A stretch of 64,000 nt of DNA, taken from positions 81,045 to 145,044 of the forward strand of contig JAVJTC010000002.1 in the NCBI GenBank assembly GCA_040219085.1. Reading direction: 5' to 3'. Source of the DNA: Acidimicrobiales bacterium. GTDB lineage: Bacteria; Actinomycetota; Acidimicrobiia; Acidimicrobiales; JAVJTC01. The translations under genes were made by a program, and so were the position numbers. Under the pieces are notes generated by a model that was given only the letters and a program-made list of their open reading frames with translations, made no database searches and had not been told where the DNA came from. Shown here one piece after another: positions 1 to 8,569 of the stretch (position 1 is the stretch's first letter; the number at the start of each line of letters is the position of its first letter).

Positions 1-710
1 AGGACGGTCGACTACGACCCGATCCGACGGTGGAGTTCACCGTCGCCTTCGCCGACGAGCACCTGCTGGTCGTCGACAAGCCCGCCGGTGTGGTCGTGCA
101 CCCGGGGGCGGGAAACGCCGAGGGAACCCTGGTCCACGGTCTGATCGCCCACTACCCCGAGATCGCGTCAGTGGGTGAGGAGGGTCGCCCCGGGATCGTC
201 CATCGTCTCGACCGTGGCACCTCGGGCCTCTTGCTGGTCGCCCGGACGCCTGCGGTCCACGAGACGCTGTCGGCGATGATGGCCGCGCACTCCGTCGAGC
301 GGACCTACGTCGGCGTCGTCGCCGGGCATGTCAGCGACGACGAGGGTGTCGTCGATGCACCGATCGGACGCTCCAACCGTCAGCCCACCAAGATGACGGT
401 GAGGCGGGAGGGCCGTGACGCCCGAACCGGGTACCGGGTCCTGCGGCGGGTCGACGAGCCGGTACCCGCGAGCGTGGTCGAGTTCCAGCTCGAGACCGGT
501 CGCACGCATCAGATCCGGGTGCACATGGCCGCGATCGGTCATCCGTTGCTCGGCGACCACGCCTACGGAGGCTCGGGTGACCTGTGTGACCGCGTGGCCC
601 TGCACGCCCGCAGGTTGCGCTTCGCCCATCCCGTCGACGGGACACCGTGTGACGTCAGCGCGGAGATCCCCGCAGACCTCGCCGCGCTGTTGGACTCGCT
701 CTCTGGCTGA
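1..710 (+). CDS. rluD: RluD-type 23S rRNA pseudouridine synthase, 5' end cut by the window
   Basis: Large-subunit rRNA pseudouridine synthase of the RluA/RluD family, which isomerises specific uridines in 23S rRNA. The reading frame is open from base 3, so the gene begins before the window and the usual N-terminal S4 RNA-binding domain must lie upstream. The GTG at 30 is an internal valine just before the catalytic domain. Counted from that codon, VDKPAG (15-20) and the catalytic HRLDRGTSG (58-66, with the conserved Asp at 61) are present, as is the RTHQIRVH motif further on. It ends 14 bases before the convergent Rrf2 gene. RluD rather than another RluA relative is inferred from overall similarity. 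Confidence 0.9.
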   Translation, partial: DGRLRPDPTVEFTVAFADEHLLVVDKPAGVVVHPGAGNAEGTLVHGLIAHYPEIASVGEEGRPGIVHRLDRGTSGLLLVARTPAVHETLSAMMAAHSVERTYVGVVAGHVSDDEGVVDAPIGRSNRQPTKMTVRREGRDARTGYRVLRRVDEPVPASVVEFQLETGRTHQIRVHMAAIGHPLLGDHAYGGSGDLCDRVALHARRLRFAHPVDGTPCDVSAEIPADLAALLDSLSG

Positions 711-724
711 CTGTGACCGGTGCC

Positions 725-1180
725 TCAGGCGCGTTCGGTGGTGTCGTTGGGCCACGGCTGTTGGCCCCGGGTCATCCCGGCGATGTCAGCGAGGGTGAAC
801 GAGCCCAGCAGCTCCTTCATCCGGTCGCCGACGCACGCCCAGATCGCGAGTAGGACGCACTGGCCCTCGTGGTCACAGGCCCCGTCCTGGTGGGGTTCGC
901 CGAAGTCGCCGGCGACGATCGGGCCGTCCACGGCGCTGACGATCTCGCTGAGACGGATCTCGTCGGGTGGTCGCGCCAGGAGGTAGCCGCCCCCGACTCC
1001 ACGCTTGGAGCGCACCAGGCCGGCGCCCTTGAGGGCGAGGAGTATCTGCTCGAGATACGGCTGGGGAAGCCCCGTGCGCTCCGCGATGTCACGCACCGAG
1101 GTGGGGGTGCCGTCGCCATGGCGCAGAGCGAGTGACAACAGCGCACGGCTCGCGTAGTCACCCCGCGTCGACACCTTCAC
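725..1180 (-). CDS. Rrf2-family transcriptional regulator
   Basis: A 151-residue DNA-binding regulator of the Rrf2 family (IscR, NsrR, CymR, RsrR). The N-terminus STRGDYASRALLSLA and the following winged helix-turn-helix (DIAERTGLPQPYLEQIL, then the GGGYLLARP wing) are typical. The C-terminal sensor segment has Cys in DGAC, GQC and IWAC. The first two match the second and third cluster cysteines of IscR/NsrR. The first IscR cysteine is missing, and an extra Cys lies 8 residues after the last. It may bind an atypical Fe-S cluster or use a thiol switch. The GTG start at 1180 sits 6 nt after a TAGGCT -10 hexamer. The gene is monocistronic and convergent with rluD. Its targets are unknown. Confidence 0.9.
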   Translation of the reverse strand: MKVSTRGDYASRALLSLALRHGDGTPTSVRDIAERTGLPQPYLEQILLALKGAGLVRSKRGVGGGYLLARPPDEIRLSEIVSAVDGPIVAGDFGEPHQDGACDHEGQCVLLAIWACVGDRMKELLGSFTLADIAGMTRGQQPWPNDTTERA

Positions 1181-1186
1181 GACCCC

Positions 1187-1192
1187 AGCCTA
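1187..1192 (-). promoter_or_regulatory. -10 hexamer of leaderless Rrf2 gene
   Basis: TAGGCT on the minus strand, 6 nt before the GTG start of the Rrf2 gene. The position predicts transcription starting at or next to the start codon. Confidence 0.6.
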
Positions 1193-1233
1193 GGAGGCTC
1201 CGCGCCGAGGCGAGCGGAACCCCCGGTCGGCAC

Positions 1234-2259
1234 TCAGTCGCGTTCGAACTGCGAAACGAAGTCCCAGACCGTGGCGGCTGCATCGAGGTCGCGGTAGGGG
1301 CGTCCCGACAGCAGCCACTGCAGCACTGTCGTGGGTCGACCCATCCAGGCGTGACTCGCTCCGGCGACCTCGACGAACTGCACGGTGAGGTCGTCGGCGC
1401 AGCCGGCCCAGGTACGTCGTGTCACGTCGGCGTCGACGGGATCGACGGCGGTGTCGTCGGTGGTGCACCCGTTCACCTCGGCGAGGCGCTCGATGCTGAG
1501 CCGTGGCGAGAAGAAGTCGTGGCCGGATATCCCCGAACCCGGGCCACCGTCGATCGGCAGGTTCGTGTCGTCGGTGCCGTGGATGGCCATGGCCGCGACC
1601 GGTTCGTCCGGCTGACACCCGTCGATCTCGAGGGATCCCGCCTGGAAGCCGACGGCGACGATCCGGTCGCTGAGTTCGCATGCGAGCCGGTAGGCCATGA
1701 TGGCGCCGTTGGAGTGGCCGGTCGCGTAGATGCGGCCCGTGTCCACACGATGGTCGGCGGCGATCTCGTCGATCATCATCGAGATGAAGCCGACGTCGTC
1801 GACACCGCGCCGCGTGTCGGAGGCGAGGCCGCAGCACGCTCCGCCGTTCCACACACGGCTCTCACGTCGCCGCAGGATCTGCGTGCCGTCGGGGTAGGCG
1901 ACGATGAACCCCTCCGACTCCGCCAGCTCGTCGAACCCGGAGGCGTCGCGGAACTGCAGACCCCAGCCGGTGCCGCCGTGCAGGGCGATCAGCAGCGGGA
2001 GCGGCTCGTCGCCCGCTGCTGTCGGCACGTGGACGTGGTACGTCCGCAGCCGCCCGTCCGGGGCGCGCAGCGAGGCGCTCACGAGTTCGCTGCCGGCGGT
2101 CGTGGCATCGCCGCCGGGTTCCTCGGCCGCCCCGCTGGTGCCGATCGCACAGGCCGTCGCCATCAGGGCGAACACGATGGCAGTGGTGATCATCGCGATG
2201 CGCCGTGAGGTGGGCGGTGCGGGTGGTGTGGGGAATGCGGTGGGCGCGGGTCGTTCCAT
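1234..2259 (-). CDS. Secreted PHB-depolymerase/feruloyl-esterase-like alpha/beta hydrolase, probable lipoprotein
   Basis: A serine hydrolase of the LpqC / polyhydroxybutyrate depolymerase family, probably exported. The N-terminus has a hydrophobic stretch (AMITTAIVFALMATAC) ending in a plausible lipobox, ATAC. ALHGG forms the oxyanion region, GHSNGA carries the nucleophile Ser, HGTDD supplies the Asp and GASHAW the His. Several cysteines (NGGACCG, NGC, AGC) suggest disulfides outside the cytoplasm. The ATG at 2259 leaves a long proline-rich n-region. The in-frame ATG 22 codons later (MITTAI) would also give a signal peptide, so the start is uncertain. The gene is divergent from the phosphodiesterase at 2357. 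The substrate cannot be told from sequence: a polyester, a feruloyl ester or another ester are all possible. Confidence 0.85.
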   Translation of the reverse strand: MERPAPTAFPTPPAPPTSRRIAMITTAIVFALMATACAIGTSGAAEEPGGDATTAGSELVSASLRAPDGRLRTYHVHVPTAAGDEPLPLLIALHGGTGWGLQFRDASGFDELAESEGFIVAYPDGTQILRRRESRVWNGGACCGLASDTRRGVDDVGFISMMIDEIAADHRVDTGRIYATGHSNGAIMAYRLACELSDRIVAVGFQAGSLEIDGCQPDEPVAAMAIHGTDDTNLPIDGGPGSGISGHDFFSPRLSIERLAEVNGCTTDDTAVDPVDADVTRRTWAGCADDLTVQFVEVAGASHAWMGRPTTVLQWLLSGRPYRDLDAAATVWDFVSQFERD

Positions 2260-2343
2260 ACCCCTGTTATCGGGCCGATGGGCCCGGGCGGTTCACACCG
2301 CATTCCGACTGGGTCGCACGACCCAGCGGTCCCGGGCGCCCCT

Positions 2344-2349
2344 TACCCT
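2344..2349 (+). promoter_or_regulatory. -10 hexamer of leaderless phosphodiesterase gene
   Basis: TACCCT, 7 nt before the GTG at 2357. It decides this start over the much longer open frame that runs back through the divergent esterase. Confidence 0.6.
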
Positions 2350-2356
2350 GAGTCGG

Positions 2357-3463
2357 GTGAACGACTCCGACCAGGTCCGTCCCGACTACGGCGGGGCGTG
2401 TGTGACGAACATCGTGCCGGCACTGGTGGATCACCCCGATGCCGGCCGGGGCTGGTTGCCGGCCGTCGCGACCGATGCCGACCGGGTCGTGCTCCTCGTC
2501 CTCGACGGACTGGGCTGGCACCAACTCGAGGCGAACCGCGCCGCCATGCCAACGGTGGCAGCGATGGCCGGTGGGGCCGTGTCCACGGTGGTCCCGTCGA
2601 CGACGGCGACCGCGTTGACCTCGATCGTCACCGGGACACCGCCCGGCGAGCACGGAGTGGTCGGCTACCGCATCGACATCGGAGGGGGAGAGGTACTGAA
2701 CGCGCTGCGCTGGCGGACCCCGGCCGGTGACGCCCGCGAGCGGATCGTCCCCGAGGACTTCGCGGAGGCCGAACCGTTCGGTGGCCGTGCCACACAGGTG
2801 ATCTCGCCGGTCGCGTTCACGCGCAGCGGGCTGACCCGCACCCACCTGCGCGACAACCCCTACAGGGGGTATCACGCGGCGTCGTCGATCTCGGTGGAGG
2901 CCGCGGACGCGATCGGCTCGGGGGAGACGTTCGTGTACGCGTACTACGACGGTGTCGACAAGATCGCCCATGTGCACGGCCTCGGTGAGCACCATCGGCG
3001 TGAGCTGGTGGCGGTCGATCGCATGGTCGCCGACCTGATGGAGGCTCTCCCGTCGGGGGTCGCGGTGGTGGTGACCGCCGACCACGGGCTCGTCGACTGC
3101 GACACGGAACTGGTCGCGCTCGACCCGGCGGTGACCGACGGCGTCCGGTACCAGTCCGGCGAGGCGCGTCTGCGGTGGTTGCACACCCGTCCCGGCGCGG
3201 CGGAGGACGTCGCGGACGCGGCCCGTGCCACCCTCGGCGACGACGCCTGGGTGTGGACCCGCGAGGAGTTCGTGGCGGAGGGTCTGCTCGGTCCGGTGGT
3301 CGTGCCCACGGCGCGCGCGCGGCTCGGTGACGTCGCCGTGGCCGCGCGCGGTCGGGTCGGTTTCGCCGACGGCGACGACGCTGTGTCGACCCGCCTCTTC
3401 GGCCGCCATGGCTCGCTGACGCCGGGGGAGATGCTGGTGCCGGTCGTGGCCGCGGTGACCTGA
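2357..3463 (+). CDS. Alkaline phosphatase-superfamily phosphodiesterase / nucleotide pyrophosphatase
   Basis: A 368-residue member of the type I phosphodiesterase / nucleotide pyrophosphatase family, metal-dependent hydrolases of the alkaline phosphatase fold. VLLVLDGLGW holds the first metal-binding Asp. VVPSTTATALTSIVTG has the nucleophile Thr region. YYDGVDKIAHVHG and VVVTADHGLVD carry the later metal ligands, and FGRHGSLTPGEM near the C-terminus resembles the last His motif. No signal peptide is visible, so a cytoplasmic location is likely. The frame is open far upstream, but the leaderless GTG at 2357 begins where family similarity begins. It stands 19 bases before bpa, which has its own promoter. 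The substrate is unknown. Confidence 0.85.
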   Translation: MNDSDQVRPDYGGACVTNIVPALVDHPDAGRGWLPAVATDADRVVLLVLDGLGWHQLEANRAAMPTVAAMAGGAVSTVVPSTTATALTSIVTGTPPGEHGVVGYRIDIGGGEVLNALRWRTPAGDARERIVPEDFAEAEPFGGRATQVISPVAFTRSGLTRTHLRDNPYRGYHAASSISVEAADAIGSGETFVYAYYDGVDKIAHVHGLGEHHRRELVAVDRMVADLMEALPSGVAVVVTADHGLVDCDTELVALDPAVTDGVRYQSGEARLRWLHTRPGAAEDVADAARATLGDDAWVWTREEFVAEGLLGPVVVPTARARLGDVAVAARGRVGFADGDDAVSTRLFGRHGSLTPGEMLVPVVAAVT

Positions 3464-3469
3464 GACAGT

Positions 3470-3475
3470 TACGGT
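3470..3475 (+). promoter_or_regulatory. -10 hexamer of leaderless bpa
   Basis: TACGGT, 7 nt before the GTG at 3483. It gives bpa a promoter of its own directly after the preceding stop codon. Confidence 0.55.
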
Positions 3476-3482
3476 TCACGAC

Positions 3483-4064
3483 GTGAGCGACGAACCTGCG
3501 ACCCACCCCGGCCCCACCGACCCCGGTCCCCCCGGCGGCGAAGGACGTGTGATCGAACACGGGGAGCTCGTCGACGGGTCGTCCCTGCCCGACAGCGACG
3601 GTGACACCGGCGACGAGGAGCCCACCGAGTCGATCGAGCAGCCCGCCAAGGTGATGCGGGTCGGTGCGATGATGCGCCAGCTCCTCGAGGAGCTGCGCGA
3701 GGCGAGTCTCGACGAACCCAGCCGCGATCGGCTCCGGTCGATCTACGAGACGTCGATCGCCGAGTTGTCCTCGGCGGTCTCACCGGACCTGCGCGACGAG
3801 TTGGACCGGCTCACGCTTCCCTTCGCAGGAGACGAGACCCCCAGCGAGGCGGAGCTGCGTGTGGCGGAGGCACAGCTCGTCGGCTGGCTCGAAGGCCTCG
3901 TCCAGGGGATCCAGGCGACGCTGTTCGCCCAGCAGATGGCCGCGCAGCAACAGCTTGCCAACATGCGCCAGCAGCTACCGGCGGGACCACAGGGCCGTCC
4001 GGGTGCGCCACCCGGACAGGGGCCGCAGACACCCACCGACGGCAGACACGGGACCTATCTCTGA
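3483..4064 (+). CDS. bpa: Bacterial proteasome activator Bpa (PafE)
   Basis: A 193-residue Bpa/PafE homologue. The family forms a dodecameric, ATP-independent ring that docks on the actinobacterial 20S proteasome and feeds it unfolded proteins. The disordered, acidic, proline-rich N-terminus (1-54) is followed by the conserved four-helix core: KVMRVGAMMRQLLEELR, the helix with SRDRLRSIY, ELDRLTLPF, then AQLVGWLEGLVQGIQ and LFAQQMAAQQQL. The protein ends HGTYL, matching the C-terminal GQYL-type (HbYX-like) motif that inserts into the proteasome alpha ring. The proteasome genes themselves are not in the window, but this gene implies the organism has them. The leaderless GTG start is supported by the hexamer at 3470. 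Confidence 0.93.
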   Translation: MSDEPATHPGPTDPGPPGGEGRVIEHGELVDGSSLPDSDGDTGDEEPTESIEQPAKVMRVGAMMRQLLEELREASLDEPSRDRLRSIYETSIAELSSAVSPDLRDELDRLTLPFAGDETPSEAELRVAEAQLVGWLEGLVQGIQATLFAQQMAAQQQLANMRQQLPAGPQGRPGAPPGQGPQTPTDGRHGTYL

Positions 4065-4148
4065 GAGCGGTGGGTGTCGGCCCGCGCGGCAGGTGGGCCG
4101 GGATCGGCGCCACGGTGCGGGCCCCTTGAGCGGTCGTGTGCTCGGCGA

Positions 4149-4154
4149 TAGTGT
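4149..4154 (+). promoter_or_regulatory. Possible -10 hexamer for a leadered dnaE transcript
   Basis: TAGTGT. If used, it would give an RNA of about 100 nt before dnaE and place the DnaA-box cluster just downstream of the transcription start. No convincing -35 is seen. Confidence 0.35.
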
Positions 4155-4173
4155 CGAATGACATCGGTGTGAT

Positions 4174-4208
4174 TCATCCACAGGCTGTGGATCAGGCCTG
4201 TGGATCAG
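4174..4208 (+). promoter_or_regulatory. Cluster of three DnaA-box-like 9-mers upstream of dnaE
   Basis: Three 9-mers differ from the DnaA box TTATCCACA only at its second base: TCATCCACA at 4174-4182, and TGTGGATCA (the reverse complement of TGATCCACA) at 4186-4194 and 4199-4207. The first two overlap a perfect palindrome, TCCACAG-G-CTGTGGA, at 4177-4191. CTGTGGATCAG is repeated directly at 4185-4195 and 4198-4208. The site lies 52 bases before the dnaE start, where it could repress or pace transcription or titrate DnaA. Confidence 0.6.
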
Positions 4209-4259
4209 CTGGGGACCGCCAGGTCCGTCGCCCCACACCCGGAGACCCAACGGACGGCG

Positions 4260-7200
4260 ATGCCCGACTCGTTCACCCACCTTCACGTCCACACCGAGTA
4301 CTCGATGCTCGACGGGGCCGCCCGTATCGGCGAGGTCGTAGGTGCCGCGGTGGCCGACGGCCAGCCGGCGATCGGGATCACCGACCACGGCAACATGTAC
4401 GGGGTACTGGACTTCTACAAGGCGTGCCGTGACGCCGGCATCAACCCCGTCATCGGCACCGAGGCCTACATGGCCCACGACAACCGGGCCGAGCGCCCGT
4501 CGCGGCGGGGTCGCGTCGACGACTCGGGTGGTGAGACCGACGGTGGTCGCAAGCTCTACTACCACCTCACGCTTCTGGCCGAGAACGACACCGGCTACCG
4601 CAACCTGATCCAGATCGCCTCGCGGGCCTTCCTCGAGGGTTACTACTACAAGCCCCGCGTGGACTGGGAGGTCCTCGCGGACCACGCCGACGGGGTCATC
4701 GCAACCACGGGCTGTCTCGGTGGCCACGTCCTGCAGTCGCTGATGCAGGGCGACACCGAGGGTGCCGTCACCAAGGCCGCGCGCCTCCAGGACATCTTCG
4801 GTCGCGACAACCTGTTCGTCGAACTCCAGGATCACGGAATCCCCGAGCAGCACGCGACCAACCCCCAGCTGCTCGAGATCGCGAAGCGCATCGGCGCGCC
4901 CGTCCTGGCCACCAACGACAGCCACTACACCCACCGTGAGGACTCGGTGGCCCACGATGCGCTCCTATGTGTGCAGACGGGTTCGCTGATGAGCGACCCC
5001 GACCGGTTCAAGTTCCACGGCGAGGAGCACTACCTCAAGTCCGCCACGCAGATGCGTTCGTTGTTCCGCGACGTTCCCGAGGCGTGTGACAACACGCTGT
5101 GGATCGCGGAGCGGGCCAATGTGGAGATCGAGTTCGGCGAGCCGAAGCTGCCGGAGTTCCCCATTCCGGAGGGCTTCGACGGCACCGACGCGTACCTTGA
5201 GCATCTCGCCTTCGAGGGTGCCCGCGAACGCTGGGGTCGTGACCTGCCCGACAAGGCCGTCGAGCGGCTCGCCTACGAGCTGCGGGTCATCTCCCAGATG
5301 GGGTTCTCGTCCTACTTCCTCATCACCTGGGACCTGATCCGACACGCGCGCGAGGCGAACATCCGGGTCGGGCCCGGGCGGGGGAGCGCCGCCGGCTGCG
5401 CCGTCTCGTACTGCCTGCGCATCACGGATCTCGACCCCATCGAGTACGACCTGCTGTTCGAGCGGTTCCTCAACCCCGGCCGCCGCCAGATGCCCGACAT
5501 CGACATGGACTTCGACTCGCGGTACCGCGACGAGATGATCCGCTACGCGGCCGAGCGCTACGGGCGTGACCACGTCGCCCAGATCGTCACGTTCTCGACC
5601 ATCAAGGCACGCGCCGCCGTGCGCGACGCCGCCCGCGTGCTCGGCCACCCCTACGGGCTCGGCGACAAGATCGCCAAGGCGATGCCGCCGCTGGTCATGG
5701 GACGCGACACCCCGCTGTACGCCTGTCTCGACGAGCACGAGAAGTACCGCGACGGCTATCTCATGGCCGGGGACCTGCGGGCGATGTACGAGTCCGACAG
5801 CGACGCCCGAGCGGTGATGGAGGTCGCCCGCGGCCTGGAGGGACTGCGGCGCCAGGACGGGATCCACGCGGCGGCGGTGGTCATCACCCGCGAACCGCTC
5901 ACCGATCTCGTGCCCATCCAGCGCAAGCCCGAGTCGGGTCAGGACCCCGCGGATGCTGCCGTCGTAACCCAGTACGAGATGCACGGCGTCGAGGAACTCG
6001 GTCTGTTGAAGATGGACTTCCTCGGGCTGCGCAACCTCGACGTCATCACCGACGCGCTCGCTCTGATACGTGAGGGGCGCGGCGTCGAGGTCGACATCGA
6101 CCACGTCGACCTCGTTGACGAGGAGACCTTCGCTCTCCTGCAGCGCGGCGACACCGTCGGGGTGTTCCAGCTCGAGTCGGCACCGATGCGGGCGCTGATG
6201 CGCTCGTTGGCGCCGACCACCTTCGACGACGTCGCGGCGCTCGTCGCCCTCTATCGGCCGGGGCCGATGGAGGCGAACATGCACAACGACTACGCGGACC
6301 GCAAGAACGGGCGCTCCGAGATCGAGTTGATCCACGAGGATGCCGCGGAGATCCTCGCCGACACCTACGGACTCATGATCTATCAGGAGTCCATGATGCG
6401 GATCGCCCAGCGTTTCGCCGGGTACTCCCTCGAGGAAGCCGACAACCTCCGCAAGGCCTGCGGCAAGAAGATCCGCGAGAAGATGGCCGAGGAGAAGGTC
6501 AAGTTCATCGCCGGCTGCGACCGCACGGGCTACGGCGCGGAGGTCGGCGAGAAGTGGTGGGCCCAGATCGAGCCCTTCGCGGACTACGCCTTCAACAAGA
6601 GCCATTCCTACGGCTACGGGTACATCGCCTATCAGATCGCCTATCTCAAGGCCCACTACCCCGTCGAGTACATGGCGGCGCTGCTCACCAGCGTCAAGAA
6701 GAGCCTCGAGAAGGCCGCCGTGTACCTCAACGAGTGCCGCCAACTGGGTATCGAGGTTCTCGTCCCCGACGTCAACGTGTCATCGTCGGACTTCACGGCC
6801 CTTCCTGCGACCGACGACGGGAGCGGGGGCGCAGGCGCCATTCCGTTCGGCCTGTCGGCGGTGCGCAACGTGGGCGAGGGGATCGTCGAGTTGATCATCG
6901 CCGAGCGGGTCGCCAACGGCCCGTTCGAGGATTTCTACGACTTCTGTGAACGGGTGGACCCGAGCGTTCTCAACAAGAGGGCCATCGAGTCACTCGTCAA
7001 GGCGGGCGCGTTCGACTCGCTCGGACACCCACGCAAGGGCCTCCTCGCGGTGTTCGAGAGGATCATCGACTCGACGCTCGCGCGCAGGCGCGAGCGCGAC
7101 ATGGGCGTCATGACCCTCTTCGGCGATGCCGACGTCGACACCGGCTTCGACGAGCGTGCCGAGATCCCCGACCTGGACTTCGACAAGACCACCAAGCTCG

Positions 7201-7802
7201 CCTTCGAGAAGGAGATGCTGGGTCTCTACATCAGCGACCACCCGCTCATGGGCGTGCAGGGCGTCCTGGCCCGCCGCTGTGACGTGACGATCCCCGAGAT
7301 GCTCGAAGCCGACGACGGTCGGATCCTCAACGTCGGGGGAGTGGTCACGAACCTGTCCAAGAAGTGGACGCGCAAGGGCGACCTGATGGCGGTGTTCGAA
7401 CTCGAGGACCTCGAGGGATCGGTCGAGGTGATGGTCTTCCCCCGGACCATGACCGAGCACGGGCATCTCCTCGCCGACGATTCCGTGGTGGTCATCCGCG
7501 GGCGTGTAGACGGGCGCGACGACCTTTCGAAGCTGATCTGTATGGACATCGAGGTGTTCGACACCGACGGCATCGGCGAGGCGTCACCGCTGCGGGTCCA
7601 GTTGCCCGACCACGGTCTGCGTGCCGACACGGCCGACGCCCTCAAGGACCTCCTGAGCGATCATCCCGGCGACAGCGAGGTCTTTCTGCACCTCGGCGCG
7701 ACGAAGGTCCTGCGGCTGCCCGACCAGTTCTGCGTCGACACCTCCAACGGCCTCGTCGGTGAGCTGCGGATGCTGCTGGGACCCGACGCCGTCCACGTCT
7801 GA
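4260..7802 (+). CDS. dnaE: DNA polymerase III alpha subunit DnaE
   Basis: Replicative DNA polymerase alpha subunit, 1180 residues from the ATG at 4260. The frame is open to 4200, but the family N-terminus starts at MPDSFTHLHVHTEYS. The PHP domain keeps its metal-binding motifs (HLHVHTEYS, ITDHGN, TGCLGGHV, ATNDSHY). In Mycobacterium tuberculosis DnaE1 this domain is the replicative proofreading nuclease, so the same may hold here. The palm has GPGRGSAAGC and the catalytic PDIDMDF (412-418, Asp 413 and 415). Later come the EADNLRKACGKK finger region, FNKSHSYGYGYIAYQ, and an OB fold near the C-terminus. It is DnaE1-like in length. DnaA-box-like repeats lie immediately upstream. Confidence 0.97.
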   Translation: MPDSFTHLHVHTEYSMLDGAARIGEVVGAAVADGQPAIGITDHGNMYGVLDFYKACRDAGINPVIGTEAYMAHDNRAERPSRRGRVDDSGGETDGGRKLYYHLTLLAENDTGYRNLIQIASRAFLEGYYYKPRVDWEVLADHADGVIATTGCLGGHVLQSLMQGDTEGAVTKAARLQDIFGRDNLFVELQDHGIPEQHATNPQLLEIAKRIGAPVLATNDSHYTHREDSVAHDALLCVQTGSLMSDPDRFKFHGEEHYLKSATQMRSLFRDVPEACDNTLWIAERANVEIEFGEPKLPEFPIPEGFDGTDAYLEHLAFEGARERWGRDLPDKAVERLAYELRVISQMGFSSYFLITWDLIRHAREANIRVGPGRGSAAGCAVSYCLRITDLDPIEYDLLFERFLNPGRRQMPDIDMDFDSRYRDEMIRYAAERYGRDHVAQIVTFSTIKARAAVRDAARVLGHPYGLGDKIAKAMPPLVMGRDTPLYACLDEHEKYRDGYLMAGDLRAMYESDSDARAVMEVARGLEGLRRQDGIHAAAVVITREPLTDLVPIQRKPESGQDPADAAVVTQYEMHGVEELGLLKMDFLGLRNLDVITDALALIREGRGVEVDIDHVDLVDEETFALLQRGDTVGVFQLESAPMRALMRSLAPTTFDDVAALVALYRPGPMEANMHNDYADRKNGRSEIELIHEDAAEILADTYGLMIYQESMMRIAQRFAGYSLEEADNLRKACGKKIREKMAEEKVKFIAGCDRTGYGAEVGEKWWAQIEPFADYAFNKSHSYGYGYIAYQIAYLKAHYPVEYMAALLTSVKKSLEKAAVYLNECRQLGIEVLVPDVNVSSSDFTALPATDDGSGGAGAIPFGLSAVRNVGEGIVELIIAERVANGPFEDFYDFCERVDPSVLNKRAIESLVKAGAFDSLGHPRKGLLAVFERIIDSTLARRRERDMGVMTLFGDADVDTGFDERAEIPDLDFDKTTKLAFEKEMLGLYISDHPLMGVQGVLARRCDVTIPEMLEADDGRILNVGGVVTNLSKKWTRKGDLMAVFELEDLEGSVEVMVFPRTMTEHGHLLADDSVVVIRGRVDGRDDLSKLICMDIEVFDTDGIGEASPLRVQLPDHGLRADTADALKDLLSDHPGDSEVFLHLGATKVLRLPDQFCVDTSNGLVGELRMLLGPDAVHV

Positions 7803-7894
7803 GAGGACGCCCCGCGCAGTTCCGAGTTGCGAGGTCGGATCCATCCGTACTGGACTATGTCGGGATCGGCCGGGTGAGGATCAAGGGGCAGAAG

Positions 7895-8563
7895 ATGGCA
7901 ATCGACCTCGAGACGAAGGATTGCACCGCAGTCACCGACGCGGAGCTCGAGGAGATGGCCGAGCTCAGCGGTGAGGGCACGGGGGGCCTCTCGGTGGGTG
8001 ACCTGTCCAAGCAGACCGAGTTCTGGGTGCTGTCGTCGACGGCCCGCGAGAACGGTCGGCTGCGGGGTTTCTCCTTCTCCACACTCGAGCGCATCGGTGG
8101 CACGCCGGCCGTGATCATCGGTTCGGGCGCGGTCGCACGTACTTCGCGCCGCGACACGGTCCTGCGGGGCCTCCTCGGTGAACAGTTCCGCCGGGCCCTG
8201 CTGGCATTCCCCGACGAGGACGTCGTGGTCGGCCTCCAGTTGGACCGGCCCGACGCGCTCGACGCCCTCGGAGTCCTCGACGATCTCGTGCCGCGCGAAG
8301 GTCACCGCGCCAACGGTGAACAGCGTGCCTGGGGGAAGCGGCTCGCCAAGCGCTACGGGTCCGAGAACGGCAGCTATGACGAACGATCCTTCGTGCTGTC
8401 GGGAGACGGAGGGGCCTCGTTCCTCTTCGACCACGAGGCCGTCGAGGCGACACCGACGCCGGGGACGGTCGAGCTCTTCGACCGGCTGGACCACGACCGT
8501 GGTGACACCCTCGTGGTCTGTGGCTGGGCGCTCGCGGAGGACCTGGAGCGCCTCGGCGCATAG
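7895..8563 (+). CDS. Conserved-looking protein of unknown function
   Basis: A protein of about 222 residues that I do not recognise. It starts with an acidic segment (TDAELEEMAELSGEG). A mixed alpha/beta core follows: RGFSFSTLERIGGTPAVIIGSG reads as two beta strands, and RRDTVLRGLLGEQFRRALL as an amphipathic helix. The C-terminal segment has SYDERSFVLSGDGG and LVVCGWALAEDLERLGA. There is no signal peptide or membrane segment. The ATG at 7895 follows an AAGGGG Shine-Dalgarno by 6 nt; a GTG at 7874 in the same frame is the alternative. It is 6 bases from the nitroreductase gene, so the two probably share a transcript. The strand order loosely recalls acyltransferase folds, but no catalytic motif supports that. 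Confidence 0.75.
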   Translation: MAIDLETKDCTAVTDAELEEMAELSGEGTGGLSVGDLSKQTEFWVLSSTARENGRLRGFSFSTLERIGGTPAVIIGSGAVARTSRRDTVLRGLLGEQFRRALLAFPDEDVVVGLQLDRPDALDALGVLDDLVPREGHRANGEQRAWGKRLAKRYGSENGSYDERSFVLSGDGGASFLFDHEAVEATPTPGTVELFDRLDHDRGDTLVVCGWALAEDLERLGA

Positions 8564-8569
8564 GGCGCC

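Noticed and set aside
4965..6743. 592-codon minus-strand open frame inside dnaE
   Set aside because: Antisense shadow of conserved DnaE motifs; no start signals.
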